Positions 9,402 to 17,715 of a stretch of 64,000 nucleotides of DNA are shown in pieces. The stretch spans positions 1-64,000 of the forward strand of contig NZ_QJKC01000009.1 of assembly GCF_003202035.1 (NCBI RefSeq), in the 5' to 3' direction. The stretch is from Aquitalea magnusonii. Its GTDB lineage: Bacteria; Pseudomonadota; Gammaproteobacteria; Burkholderiales; Chromobacteriaceae. The position numbers and the translations under genes were made by a program. Each line of letters starts with the position of its first letter. Position 1 is the first letter of the stretch. A model generated the notes under the pieces. That model had not been told where the DNA came from, did no database searches, and saw only the letters and a program-made list of their open reading frames with translations.

Positions 9402-10415
9402 ATGACCATTCGCATCGCGATCAATGGCTACGGCCGCATTGGCCGACAGGTACTGCGCGCCATTTACGAATACGATCTGCACAACGACTTCAAGGTGGTT
9501 GCCGTCAACGCTACTGGCGATCTGGCCACCAACGCCCACCTGACCAAGTTCGACACCGTGCACGGCCGCTTTCCGGCAGACATCGCTCATGACGAAGAAA
9601 ACCTGCTGATCAACGGCGAGAAGATTCCCTTCTTCTCCACCCGCAACCCGGCCGAACTGCCGTGGAAAGCGCTGGATGTGGACCTGGTACTGGAATGTAC
9701 CGGTGCCTTCACCAGCAAGGAAAAGTGCCAGGTCCACCTGGACGCCGGTGCCAAGAAGGTGCTGATTTCCGCACCGGGCGGCGACGACGTTGACGCCACC
9801 ATCGTCTACGGTGTGAACCACGATGTGCTGACCAGCGCCATGACCGTGGTGTCCAACGCCTCCTGCACCACCAACTGCCTGGCACCGGTGGCCAAGGCAC
9901 TGAACGACACCATTGGCGTGACCAAGGGCCTGATGACCACCATCCACGCCTTTACCAACGACCAGGTACTGACCGACGTGCGTCACAAAGACCTGCGCCG
10001 TGCCCGCTCCGCCACCGAAAACATGATCCCGACCAAGACCGGTGCTGCCAAGGCCGTGGGTCTGGTGCTGCCGGAACTCAAGGGCAAGCTGGATGGCTTC
10101 GCCGTACGCGTTCCCACCATCAATGTGTCGCTGGTGGACCTGACCTTCAAGTCTGGCCGTGACACCACCAAGGACGAGGTCAACGCAATCCTGCAGGCTG
10201 CTGCCGAAGGCCCGATGAAGGGCGTGCTGGGCTTCAACACCCTGCCGCTGGTTTCGTCCGACTTCAACCACAGCACCGAAGCCTCCACCTTTGACGCCAC
10301 CCTGACCAAGGTGACTGGCGGCAATATGGTGAAGGTACTGGCCTGGTACGACAACGAGTGGGGCTTCAGCAACCAGATGCTGAAAACCGCACGCGCCATG
10401 TTCGAAGCCAAGTAA
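9402..10415 (+). CDS. gap: Type I glyceraldehyde-3-phosphate dehydrogenase
   Basis: Converts glyceraldehyde-3-phosphate to 1,3-bisphosphoglycerate. The 337 residues include the dinucleotide motif [10 protein letters not shown], the catalytic cysteine in [12 protein letters not shown], the partner histidine in [10 protein letters not shown], and the closing [12 protein letters not shown]. The residue expected to be the NAD-selecting Asp (usually N-D after the second beta strand) is Ala here (VNATGDL), which may relax the preference for NAD over NADP. GGGAGAG lies upstream of the ATG. Erythrose-4-phosphate dehydrogenase is the main alternative, but the pgk/fba neighbourhood and the beta-type sequence favour Gap. 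Confidence 0.93.
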   Translation: MTIRIAINGYGRIGRQVLRAIYEYDLHNDFKVVAVNATGDLATNAHLTKFDTVHGRFPADIAHDEENLLINGEKIPFFSTRNPAELPWKALDVDLVLECTGAFTSKEKCQVHLDAGAKKVLISAPGGDDVDATIVYGVNHDVLTSAMTVVSNASCTTNCLAPVAKALNDTIGVTKGLMTTIHAFTNDQVLTDVRHKDLRRARSATENMIPTKTGAAKAVGLVLPELKGKLDGFAVRVPTINVSLVDLTFKSGRDTTKDEVNAILQAAAEGPMKGVLGFNTLPLVSSDFNHSTEASTFDATLTKVTGGNMVKVLAWYDNEWGFSNQMLKTARAMFEAK

Positions 10416-10809
10416 TCCGCCGGCCCGACAGGGCCGTGCTGCTGGAAACCGGCAGGCCGGTCATCACCGTCCCTGCCTGCCGGCTACCATGAACGACCCG
10501 CTGGCGCCCCGGTAGAGCCTCGCTCCCGCCCAGCCTCCGCCATGGTGGCGGCCCGTATTCGCGCTGCAGCTAGCAGCCTGCCGCCAGCCGTGCAAGCCCA
10601 TACTGCTGTAATAAATACACTACTTGATCTGGTATCTGTTAAGCCTGCGGGCAGCCCGGTACAGTAGCTGACAGCAACAGCACCGCAGCAGGCCATCCCA
10701 CCGGGAATGAGCTTGGCGCTCACGCTGTCGCCGCCCTGAACAACGGTAGTACGGCCTTCCCCACGAAGGCGGTCGCCAATTGCATTCAACAGATAAAAGC
10801 GAGCCACCG
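10416..10809. other. Gap-pgk intergenic region
   Basis: Nearly 400 bases without a credible gene; the minus-strand frame across it lacks a ribosome site and has arginine/serine-rich shadow composition. Just after gap, CCGGCAGG (10449-10456) pairs with CCTGCCGG (10476-10483) in a GC hairpin that lacks a T tract. An A/T-richer stretch near 10605-10640 is the likeliest place for a pgk promoter, but no box pair is convincing. Confidence 0.4.
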
Positions 10810-11985
10810 ATGAAATTCAACAAACTGACCGAGCTGGATCTGGCCGGCAAACGTGTGCTGATCCGTGTTGACATGAACGTGCCGGTGAAAAATGGCGTGA
10901 TCGGCGACGACACCCGTATCCGCGCCAGCCTGCCGTCCATCGAACACAGCCTGAACGCCGGTGCCGGCGTCATCCTGATGACCCATCTGGGCCGTCCTAC
11001 CGAAGGCGAACCCAAGCCGGAAGACAGCCTGGCTCCGGTGGTCGAGCGCCTGTCCACCCTGCTGGGCAAGCCGGTACGGCTGGTTGCCGACTGGCAAGCC
11101 GGCCTGAGCGTGGCCCCTGGTGAAGTGGTGATGCTGGAAAACGTACGCCTGAACAAGGGCGAGAAGAAGAACAATGCCGATCTGGGCAAGGCTTACGCCA
11201 GCCTGTGCGACGTATTCGTCAACGATGCCTTTGGCACCGCGCACCGCGCCGAGGCCTCCACCCACGCCGTGGCCCAGTTTGCCCCCACCGCTTGCGCCGG
11301 CATCCTGCTGGCGGCCGAACTGGATGCGCTGGGCAAGGCCCTGCTGGCCCCGGCGCGTCCGCTGGTGGCCATTGTGGCCGGCTCCAAGGTTTCCACCAAG
11401 CTGACCATTCTGGAAGCCCTGGCCGACAAGGTGGACCAGCTGATCGTCGGTGGCGGCATTGCCAACACCTTCCTGCTGGCCGAAGGCAAGAACATCGGCA
11501 AATCGCTGGCCGAGGCCGACCTGGTCGACGAAGCGAAGAAGGTGATTGCCAAGATCCGCGCCCGTGGCGGCGATGTACCGCTGCCCAGCGACGTGGTGTG
11601 CGCCACCGAATTTGCCGAAACCGCCGCTGCCACCACCAAGCCGGTGGCCGAAGTTGGCGCTGACGACATGATTCTGGACATCGGCCCCGACTCCGCCGCC
11701 GAACTGGCGGGCATCATTGCCAAGGCTGGCACCGTGGTATGGAACGGCCCGGTCGGTGTCTTCGAGTTCGACCAGTTCGGCAATGGCACCAAGACCCTGG
11801 CCCAGGCCATCGCCCAGTCGCCGGCCTTCTCCATTGCCGGTGGTGGTGACACCCTGGCGGCGATTGCCAAGTACGGCATCACCGATGACATCAGCTATAT
11901 CTCCACCGGTGGTGGCGCTTTCCTGGAATTCCTGGAGGGCAAGACCCTGCCGGCGGTAGCCATTCTGAGCGAACGCGCCGCCTGA
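10810..11985 (+). CDS. pgk: Phosphoglycerate kinase
   Basis: Transfers phosphate from 1,3-bisphosphoglycerate to ADP. The 391 residues show the N-terminal substrate motif [13 protein letters not shown], the second substrate loop LMTHLGRPT, the [14 protein letters not shown] segment and the C-terminal nucleotide-binding [10 protein letters not shown] followed by [14 protein letters not shown]. The ATG at 10810 gives the normal family start; an in-frame upstream codon adds ten unlike residues. It follows gap by about 400 bases and precedes a LysE-type exporter gene, with no pyk in the cluster. Confidence 0.97.
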   Translation: MKFNKLTELDLAGKRVLIRVDMNVPVKNGVIGDDTRIRASLPSIEHSLNAGAGVILMTHLGRPTEGEPKPEDSLAPVVERLSTLLGKPVRLVADWQAGLSVAPGEVVMLENVRLNKGEKKNNADLGKAYASLCDVFVNDAFGTAHRAEASTHAVAQFAPTACAGILLAAELDALGKALLAPARPLVAIVAGSKVSTKLTILEALADKVDQLIVGGGIANTFLLAEGKNIGKSLAEADLVDEAKKVIAKIRARGGDVPLPSDVVCATEFAETAAATTKPVAEVGADDMILDIGPDSAAELAGIIAKAGTVVWNGPVGVFEFDQFGNGTKTLAQAIAQSPAFSIAGGGDTLAAIAKYGITDDISYISTGGGAFLEFLEGKTLPAVAILSERAA

Positions 11986-12059
11986 TCGCAGTCATCACCA
12001 CATGCAAGTGAATGGCGCGGCTATCGTGCCATTCTCCCCACCCTTGCCGGAGTACTGCC

Positions 12060-12689
12060 ATGCCCTTGAATACCTGGTTGCTGTTTGTCACCACCGTATT
12101 TTTTGTTTCCGCCACCCCCGGCCCCAACATGCTGCTGGCCATGACCCACGGCATTCACCATGGCGTGCGTCGCACCGCCGTGACCTGCCTGGGGCTGATG
12201 AGTGGCCTGGGCATCATCATGCTGGGTTCGGCTGCTGGCCTGGGTGCCTTGCTGGCCGCATCGGAACAACTGTTTTCTATCGTAAAATACGCCGGTGCCG
12301 CTTATTTGATTTACCTGGGCATCAAGACCTGGCGCGCGATACCGCAACCGGTAACGGAAGTGGCCGACGACGAAAGCATCCGCCACACGCCCTGGATGAT
12401 GTTCCGCACCGGTTTTCTGGTGTCGATGAGCAATCCCAAGGCCTTTATCTTTTTCACCGCGCTGTTTCCGCAGTTCATGGATGCGCGCCTGCCACAGGGT
12501 CCGCAGCTGGCGGTGCTGGCGGCCACGTTTTACGTGATCGAGGCATCCTGGCAGTTTGCCTATGCCAGTGGCGGAGCCCGCCTGGCCGGCTGGCTCAATA
12601 GCGCCCGCCGTCTGAAACTGGTGAACCAGGTATCCGGCGGGGCCTTTGTCGGTGCCGGCCTGTTGTTGTCCGGTGTGTCCCGCCATTAG
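12060..12689 (+). CDS. LysE/RhtB-family amino-acid exporter
   Basis: Inner-membrane exporter of the LysE/RhtB type, which in known members effluxes basic or small neutral amino acids. The 209-residue protein has six hydrophobic segments and the family signature FFVSATPGPNMLLAMTHG near residues 14-31, plus MSNPKAFIFFTALFPQF around 120-136. I chose the ATG at 12060 (MPLNTWLLF), the normal family start. It sits between pgk and fba although it has no link to glycolysis; substrate cannot be read from sequence. Confidence 0.88.
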   Translation: MPLNTWLLFVTTVFFVSATPGPNMLLAMTHGIHHGVRRTAVTCLGLMSGLGIIMLGSAAGLGALLAASEQLFSIVKYAGAAYLIYLGIKTWRAIPQPVTEVADDESIRHTPWMMFRTGFLVSMSNPKAFIFFTALFPQFMDARLPQGPQLAVLAATFYVIEASWQFAYASGGARLAGWLNSARRLKLVNQVSGGAFVGAGLLLSGVSRH

Positions 12690-12798
12690 GCGGCTTGCAT
12701 TACCCGTATTCCTGATTGGATTGCCGCTGTATCCCGGCAGGCAGTCCCCGATTTGAAACCCATGCCGCCAAACCGCGGCATGATCTGAGGAGATTTTC

Positions 12799-13863
12799 AT
12801 GGCACTCGTTTCCATGCGTCAGCTGCTGGACCATGCAGCCGAATTCAGCTACGGCCTGCCGGCTTTCAACGTCAACAACCTGGAACAGATGCGCGCCATC
12901 ATGGAAGCCGCCGACAAGTGCGATGCACCGGTGATCGTGCAAGCCTCGGCCGGTGCCCGCAAATACGCCGGCGCACCCTTCCTGCGCCACATGATCCTGG
13001 CCGCGGTGGAAGAATTCCCGCATATCCCGGTGGTGATGCACCAGGACCACGGCACCAGCCCGGACGTATGCCAGCGCTCCATCCAGCTGGGCTTCTCTTC
13101 CGTGATGATGGACGGCTCGCTGAAAAGCGATGGCAAGACCCCGGCCAACTACGACTACAACGTGGAAGTGACCCGCACCGTGGTCAACTTCGCCCATGCC
13201 TGCGGCGTGTCGGTGGAAGGTGAAATCGGCTGCCTGGGCAGCCTGGAAACCGGCATGGCCGGCGAAGAAGACGGCGTGGGCGCCGAAGGCGTGCTGGACC
13301 ACAGCCAGCTGCTGACCGACCCGGAAGAAGCCGCCCGCTTCGTCAAGGACACCGGCGTGGATGCCCTGGCCATTGCCATCGGCACCAGCCACGGCGCGTA
13401 CAAGTTCAGCAAGAAGCCCACCGGCGACGTGCTGCGCATCGACCGCATCAAGGAAATCCACGCCCGCATCCCCAATACCCACCTGGTGATGCACGGCTCC
13501 TCCTCGGTACCGCAGGAATGGCTGCAGATCATCAATGAATTCGGTGGTGAGCTGGGCGAAACCTATGGCGTGCCGGTGGAAGAAATCGTCGAAGGCATCA
13601 AGCACGGCGTGCGCAAGGTGAATATCGACACCGACCTGCGCCTGGCCTCCACCGGTGCCATCCGCCGCTTCCTGGCGCAAAACCCGAAGGAATTCGACCC
13701 GCGCAAATACCTGAAAGCCTCCACCGAGGCCATGCGCGATATCTGTATCGCCCGCTACGAAGCCTTCGGTGCCTGCGGTCAGGCCAGCAAGATCAAGGCC
13801 ATCAATCTGGACACCATGGCCAATCTGTATCTGAAGGGCCAGCTGGCGCAGATCGTCAAATAA
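12799..13863 (+). CDS. fba: Class II fructose-bisphosphate aldolase
   Basis: Zinc-dependent aldolase cleaving fructose-1,6-bisphosphate. The 354 residues start [30 protein letters not shown]. Metal ligands lie in [11 protein letters not shown] and, further on, [14 protein letters not shown]; the glycine-rich GTSHGAYKF and the [15 protein letters not shown] segments bind the phosphates. This is the long betaproteobacterial subtype. TGAGGAG lies a suitable distance before the ATG. A terminator follows within 25 bases, closing the carbon-metabolism cluster. Confidence 0.96.
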   Translation: MALVSMRQLLDHAAEFSYGLPAFNVNNLEQMRAIMEAADKCDAPVIVQASAGARKYAGAPFLRHMILAAVEEFPHIPVVMHQDHGTSPDVCQRSIQLGFSSVMMDGSLKSDGKTPANYDYNVEVTRTVVNFAHACGVSVEGEIGCLGSLETGMAGEEDGVGAEGVLDHSQLLTDPEEAARFVKDTGVDALAIAIGTSHGAYKFSKKPTGDVLRIDRIKEIHARIPNTHLVMHGSSSVPQEWLQIINEFGGELGETYGVPVEEIVEGIKHGVRKVNIDTDLRLASTGAIRRFLAQNPKEFDPRKYLKASTEAMRDICIARYEAFGACGQASKIKAINLDTMANLYLKGQLAQIVK

Positions 13864-13884
13864 GCTGCCACCGCTGAATCGACC

Positions 13885-13910
13885 AACCCGCTGCCTGCAG
13901 CGGGTTTTTT
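13885..13910 (+). terminator. Rho-independent terminator after fba
   Basis: AACCCGCTG (13885-13893) pairs with CAGCGGGTT (13898-13906) over a four-base loop and runs into a six-T tract, about 20 bases after the fba stop. Confidence 0.9.
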
Positions 13911-14000
13911 CTTGGCCGCGCCATACTGGCCGACCGCAGCATGACCATCTCCCCCATCAGCAGCATTGGCGCAGGCCACGCCATTGCTTACACTGCAGCC

Positions 14001-14141
14001 ATGGCCGATCTCTTATCTCCCCTGGAATGGTTTTTCGTCGTCCTGCTGGCCGTGGTGCCATTGCTGGGACTGGGTTTTCATCTGTGGATCATGTTGCTGG
14101 GACATGGCAAGGCCAGCACACAAGCGGAAGACAAGTCATGA
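14001..14141 (+). CDS. Small single-pass membrane protein upstream of moaD
   Basis: A 46-residue frame beginning MADLLSPLEWFFVV with one long hydrophobic segment (about residues 10-33) and a short polar tail. Its TGA overlaps the moaD ATG (ATGA), a coupling pattern that supports real translation. A longer in-frame start at 13941 would add 20 residues without hydrophobic or conserved character, so I prefer 14001. No family is recognised. Placement suggests a role tied to molybdopterin synthesis or simply a leader whose translation sets moaD output. Confidence 0.55.
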   Translation: MADLLSPLEWFFVVLLAVVPLLGLGFHLWIMLLGHGKASTQAEDKS

Positions 14142-14389
14142 AACTGAACATGGTGTATTTTGCCCGGCTGAAAGACAGCTTTGGCACCAGCCAGGAAAGT
14201 CTGGAAACCGACGCGACAAGCGTGGCCGAACTATTGGTGGAGCTGCGCCAGCGTGGTGGCAGCTGGGCCACGGAACTGGGCCATGGCAAGACATTCCGCG
14301 TGGCCTGCAATCAGGAGCTGGCCGGCCCGGACAGTGCACTGCGTGATGGCGATGAAGTTGCCATCTTCCCACCCGTGACCGGGGGCTGA
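14138..14389 (+). CDS. moaD: Molybdopterin synthase sulfur-carrier subunit MoaD
   Basis: Ubiquitin-like carrier that delivers sulfur, as a C-terminal thiocarboxylate, to precursor Z in molybdopterin synthesis. The 83-residue protein ends in FPPVTGG, with the essential Gly-Gly terminus. It overlaps the preceding small frame by four bases and is one base from moaE, its enzymatic partner, so the two subunits are co-expressed. The true start is fixed by that overlap and by the family length. Confidence 0.95.
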   Translation: MKLNMVYFARLKDSFGTSQESLETDATSVAELLVELRQRGGSWATELGHGKTFRVACNQELAGPDSALRDGDEVAIFPPVTGG

Positions 14390-14390
14390 G

Positions 14391-14849
14391 ATGTCGCCCT
14401 TTACTGTAAGCGTGCAAAGCGGGCGCTTTGATGCCGGAGCGGAAATCGACCGGCTGTCGCGCAATCCGGCCTGCGGCGCAGTGGTGAGTTTCAGCGGCCT
14501 GGTGCGCGATTATGGCGACCGGCAGGATGTGGCTGCACTGGAGCTGGAGCACTATCCGGGCATGACGGAAAAAGCCCTGCACGCCATCATCGGACAGGCG
14601 CGGGAGCGCTGGCAGCTGCAAGCCGCCACCATCATCCATCGCATCGGTTATCTCGCGCTGGGCGAGCCCATCGTGCTGGTGGTCACCGCCTGCAGCCATC
14701 GCAAGGATGCCTTTGCCGCGGCGGAATTCCTGATGGACTTTCTCAAGACCGCCGCCCCCTTCTGGAAGAAGGAAATCCTGCAGGATGGCAGCGCCCACTG
14801 GGTGGAAGCCAAACACAGCGATCAGGCTGCCAGCGGCCGCTGGCAATGA
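14391..14849 (+). CDS. moaE: Molybdopterin synthase catalytic subunit MoaE
   Basis: Large subunit that converts precursor Z to molybdopterin using MoaD thiocarboxylate. The 152 residues include GAVVSFSGLVRDYGD near the start, ELEHYPGMTEKAL, the IIHRIGYLALGEPIVLV strand and the active-site region SHRKDAFAAAEFLMDFLKTAAPFWKKE with the conserved lysines. It overlaps the following mobA by four bases (ATGA), continuing a tightly coupled operon. Confidence 0.95.
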   Translation: MSPFTVSVQSGRFDAGAEIDRLSRNPACGAVVSFSGLVRDYGDRQDVAALELEHYPGMTEKALHAIIGQARERWQLQAATIIHRIGYLALGEPIVLVVTACSHRKDAFAAAEFLMDFLKTAAPFWKKEILQDGSAHWVEAKHSDQAASGRWQ

Positions 14850-15427
14850 GCTACACCGCATTGATTCTGGCCGGCGGGCAGGCCCGCCGCATGGGCGGGG
14901 TGGACAAGGGGCTGGTGAAGCTGGCCGGCCGGCCGCTGATCGCGCATACCTTGCAAGCACTGGCGCAACAAAGCCAGCCGCCACAACACATCCTGATTTC
15001 TGCCAATCGCCATCTGGATGAATACGCGGCGTACGGGCATGCGGTATTGCCGGACAGCCTGCCTGATTACCCTGGCCCGCTGGCTGGCTTGCTGGCGGGC
15101 ATGCAGGCGGCACCGGACGCCACCCTGCTGCTGCTGCCCTGCGATGCGCTTGTGCTGCCGGTAGATTTTGCTGCCCGCCTGCTGGCGGCCCTGCCGGGGC
15201 AACAGGTGGTCAGCGCCAGCGACCCGGCCCAATGGCATCCCAGCCTGCTGGCGCTGCAAGCCGGGCTGCAACCCTCGCTGCTGGACTACCTGCAACAAGG
15301 TAGCCGCTCCATCCGTGGCTGGCTGGCCGGGCTGCAACACGATACCGTGCCGTTCGCTCAGCCCTTTGCCAATCTCAATACCCTGGATGACGTCCGTCAG
15401 CTGGAACGGCAGTGGCCGGCTGGCTGA
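14846..15427 (+). CDS. mobA: Molybdenum cofactor guanylyltransferase MobA
   Basis: Adds GMP to molybdopterin to give the bis-MGD cofactor. The 193-residue protein has the nucleotidyltransferase signature LILAGGQARRMGGVDKGLVKLAGRPL at its start and a PCDALVLP Asp-containing metal loop near residue 95. Translation is coupled to moaE by an ATGA overlap. Its last 53 bases overlap the 3' end of the convergent LysR gene, so both ends are read on both strands. Confidence 0.93.
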   Translation: MSYTALILAGGQARRMGGVDKGLVKLAGRPLIAHTLQALAQQSQPPQHILISANRHLDEYAAYGHAVLPDSLPDYPGPLAGLLAGMQAAPDATLLLLPCDALVLPVDFAARLLAALPGQQVVSASDPAQWHPSLLALQAGLQPSLLDYLQQGSRSIRGWLAGLQHDTVPFAQPFANLNTLDDVRQLERQWPAG

Positions 15428-16316
15428 CACTGTCCAGCAGCCAGTGCTTGAACAGCCGGGCATTGTCGCTCAGTGATTTGTGGCGGGGATGGGCGAGAAA
15501 GTCCACCTTGCCGCTGACAAAGGCAAACGGCCCCAGGCGCTTGAGCACCCCCTGCTGCAGCAGGTCATGCGCCATGAATTCCCAGCCCAGCCCTATGCCC
15601 ATGCCTTGCAGCACCGCATTGAAGGCCAGCGTCACCTGATTGAACATCGGCACCCGTGCCGGCGGGGTATAGGCCAGACCGAAATGGCCGAACCAGTCAT
15701 GCCAGTTGATGCAGTTCCAGGCCGAGGAGTCCAGCTGGATCAGCGGCAGGGCGGCCAGCTGCTCCACCTGGGTAACCGCCGGGTAGTCGAGCTGGGCGCT
15801 GTACACCGGGTAAACAATCTCGGGAAACAAGGGCTCGGCCGCCAGCGAACTCCAGCGCCCGTCACCATAGAAAATGGCAAAGTCGTACTCCGCCACGCTG
15901 GCCTCGTCCATGCTGTTGCTGGCGTGGATATTGACGGTAATGTCGGGATGCTGCTGGCTGAAGGCCACCAGGCGCGGGAACAGCCAGAACTGCGCCACGG
16001 CATGGGTGCAGTTCACGGTGAGCGTGTGGCGGTTATGCTCGGCCTGCAGCCGTGCCACGCTGTGCAACAGCGATTGCAGCATGGGAGACACCTCGCGCTG
16101 CAGCGCCAGCCCGGCCGGCGTGGGCTGGATGCCGCGCACCAGCCGCTCGAACAGCGGCAGCTTGAGCCAGTCCTCCAGCGTACGGATCTGCTTGCTGACT
16201 GCGCTCTGCGTCACGCACAGCTCGGTGGCCGCCTTGGTAAAGCTGCCATTGCGCAGTACCGCCTCGAAATGAATCAGGCTTTCCAGCGGTGGCAGGTTTT
16301 TCAGATAACGACTCAT
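15375..16316 (-). CDS. LysR-family transcriptional regulator (GcvA-like)
   Basis: DNA-binding regulator with an N-terminal winged helix (LIHFEAVLRNGSFTKAATEL, VTQSAVSKQIRTLE) and a periplasmic-binding-like effector domain typical of the GcvA/AmpR branch (WLFPRLVAFSQQHPDITVNI). The start at 16316 is supported by GGGGAGGAG six bases upstream; a longer frame to 16367 is unlikely. It lies divergent from a DMT exporter gene 200 bases away, the usual arrangement for a LysR regulator and its target, so the exporter is the best candidate for control. Effector unknown. Confidence 0.88.
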   Translation of the reverse strand: MSRYLKNLPPLESLIHFEAVLRNGSFTKAATELCVTQSAVSKQIRTLEDWLKLPLFERLVRGIQPTPAGLALQREVSPMLQSLLHSVARLQAEHNRHTLTVNCTHAVAQFWLFPRLVAFSQQHPDITVNIHASNSMDEASVAEYDFAIFYGDGRWSSLAAEPLFPEIVYPVYSAQLDYPAVTQVEQLAALPLIQLDSSAWNCINWHDWFGHFGLAYTPPARVPMFNQVTLAFNAVLQGMGIGLGWEFMAHDLLQQGVLKRLGPFAFVSGKVDFLAHPRHKSLSDNARLFKHWLLDSVSQPATAVPADGRHPGY

Positions 16317-16514
16317 GCCAGCTCCTCCCCATTGTGACCACCGCATGGTGGCATTCCCGATCCGCATCCTGTCATTGCCATCGCATTAATCCAGATGCGG
16401 CAATTACTGGCAAGCCATTCCTGCAGGGAATGCGTCAATGCCGAGATATCCTTTGTCTGCCAGCGGGCTGCCGCTTAGTCTTGTGCTGGTGACGGGCAGA
16501 CAGGAAACAAGCAG

Positions 16515-17474
16515 ATGAAACAAGGTGTGGGATATGCCGCCATGGCCGGGGCCGTGTGGGGACTGGTGCTGATGGTGCCGCAGGTATTGCCGGAATTCAG
16601 CCCCTGGCTGCTGTGCGCGGTGCGCTTCAGCCTGTATGGCTTGATTTCCCTGCTGCTGGCGCTACCGCTGGCCAGCCGGCTGCGTGCGCGGCTGCAGCGC
16701 GAGGATGTGCTGATGCTGGCGCGGCTGTCGCTGGTGGGCAATCTGCTGTATTTCATCCTGCTGGCCGCCGCCATCCAGCTGGTGGGCATCGCCCCGGCTT
16801 CGCTGATTGTCGGCGTGCTGCCGGTCACCATCACCCTGCTGGGGCTGAAGGATGAAGGCGCCTTGTCGCTGCGCCAGTTACGCTGGCCGCTGGCGCTGGT
16901 GCTGGCCGGCATTGTCTGCATCAATATCGATACCTTTGGCGGCAGCCATGGCGGTGAGAGCAGCTGGGCGCGGCTGAGCGGGGTGCTGGCCGCACTGGGT
17001 GCGCTGGCCAGCTGGAGCTGGTTTGCCGCCAGCAACGCCCGCTATCTGCGCCGGCGGCCTTGCTTCGATAGCCATGAATGGTCCTGCCTGCTGGGCATGG
17101 TCACCGGGGTGATGGGGCTGCTGCTGTGGCTGGCTTGCCACTGGCTGGGCCTGCCCATGGTCAGCCATGCCACTACGGCCCAGCACTGGCAGCTGTTCTG
17201 GCTGGCCGCTGCCGGCTGCGCACTGGGTGGCTCCTGGCTGGCCAATGCCTTGTGGTATGCCGCCGCCCGCCGTCTGCCGCCCACGCTGTCCGGCCAGCTG
17301 ATCGTGTTTGAAACCGTCTTTGCCTTGCTGTATGGCTTTGTCTGGCTGCAACGCTGGCCACGGCCGCTGGAGCTGGCTGCCATGCTGTTGTTGCTGGGCG
17401 GCGTGTGCTGGGCGGTAAGGCGGCATGCCACGCCAGCAGAAGAGCAAGCCATGCCGGCCTGGCAGGGGAGTTGA
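16515..17474 (+). CDS. DMT-superfamily (EamA) transporter
   Basis: Inner-membrane drug/metabolite transporter with ten hydrophobic segments in two EamA repeats over 319 residues. The first repeat begins GYAAMAGAVWGLVLMVP; the second begins LSGVLAALGALASWSWFAASNARYL. Exporters of this family often carry amino acids or other metabolites, but no substrate can be assigned. It is divergent from a LysR gene that probably regulates it. Confidence 0.85.
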   Translation: MKQGVGYAAMAGAVWGLVLMVPQVLPEFSPWLLCAVRFSLYGLISLLLALPLASRLRARLQREDVLMLARLSLVGNLLYFILLAAAIQLVGIAPASLIVGVLPVTITLLGLKDEGALSLRQLRWPLALVLAGIVCINIDTFGGSHGGESSWARLSGVLAALGALASWSWFAASNARYLRRRPCFDSHEWSCLLGMVTGVMGLLLWLACHWLGLPMVSHATTAQHWQLFWLAAAGCALGGSWLANALWYAAARRLPPTLSGQLIVFETVFALLYGFVWLQRWPRPLELAAMLLLLGGVCWAVRRHATPAEEQAMPAWQGS

Positions 17475-17508
17475 TTCCGGCGAGTGCCGCACAGAGACAA
17501 ACCCCCTC

Positions 17509-17531
17509 TCGCTTTCCGGAAGGAAAGCGAG
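17509..17531 (+). terminator. Hairpin after the DMT transporter gene
   Basis: CTCGCTTTCC (17509-17518) pairs with GGAAAGCGAG (17522-17531) over a three-base loop, followed by GCTCCTTTCTTC. The stem is perfect but the T run is broken, so this is a moderate terminator candidate. Confidence 0.5.
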
Positions 17532-17614
17532 GCTCCTTTCTTCAAATTGGCAGGGCAAGGGCGGGGGGATTGGGAATAGATGGGAAGGCTGCGAAAGCAA
17601 TATCTTAGTCGAAA

Positions 17615-17633
17615 GGCCCGGCTTTGCCGGGCC
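17615..17633. terminator. GC-rich hairpin between DMT transporter and aroG
   Basis: GGCCCGGC-TTT-GCCGGGCC is a perfect 8-bp stem. The minus-strand side runs into TTTCG, so it may be a second, backup stop for aroG. Confidence 0.4.
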
Positions 17634-17670
17634 CAGTGCAATCGCACCAAATCACTTTATTAGCAGCCTG

Positions 17671-17696
17671 AAAAACGCTGCCAAGGCAGCGTTTTT
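17671..17696. terminator. Bidirectional terminator after aroG
   Basis: AAAAACGCTGCC and GGCAGCGTTTTT form a perfect 12-bp stem with a two-base gap and A/T tracts on both sides. It begins 20 bases downstream of the aroG stop on the minus strand and can also stop plus-strand transcripts from the transporter gene. Confidence 0.88.
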
Positions 17697-17715
17697 TACT
17701 GAGAGAAACAGCAGC

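Noticed and set aside
10484-10807. A 107-codon minus-strand frame between gap and pgk
   Set aside because: No ribosome site or motif, and it fills what should be the pgk promoter region.
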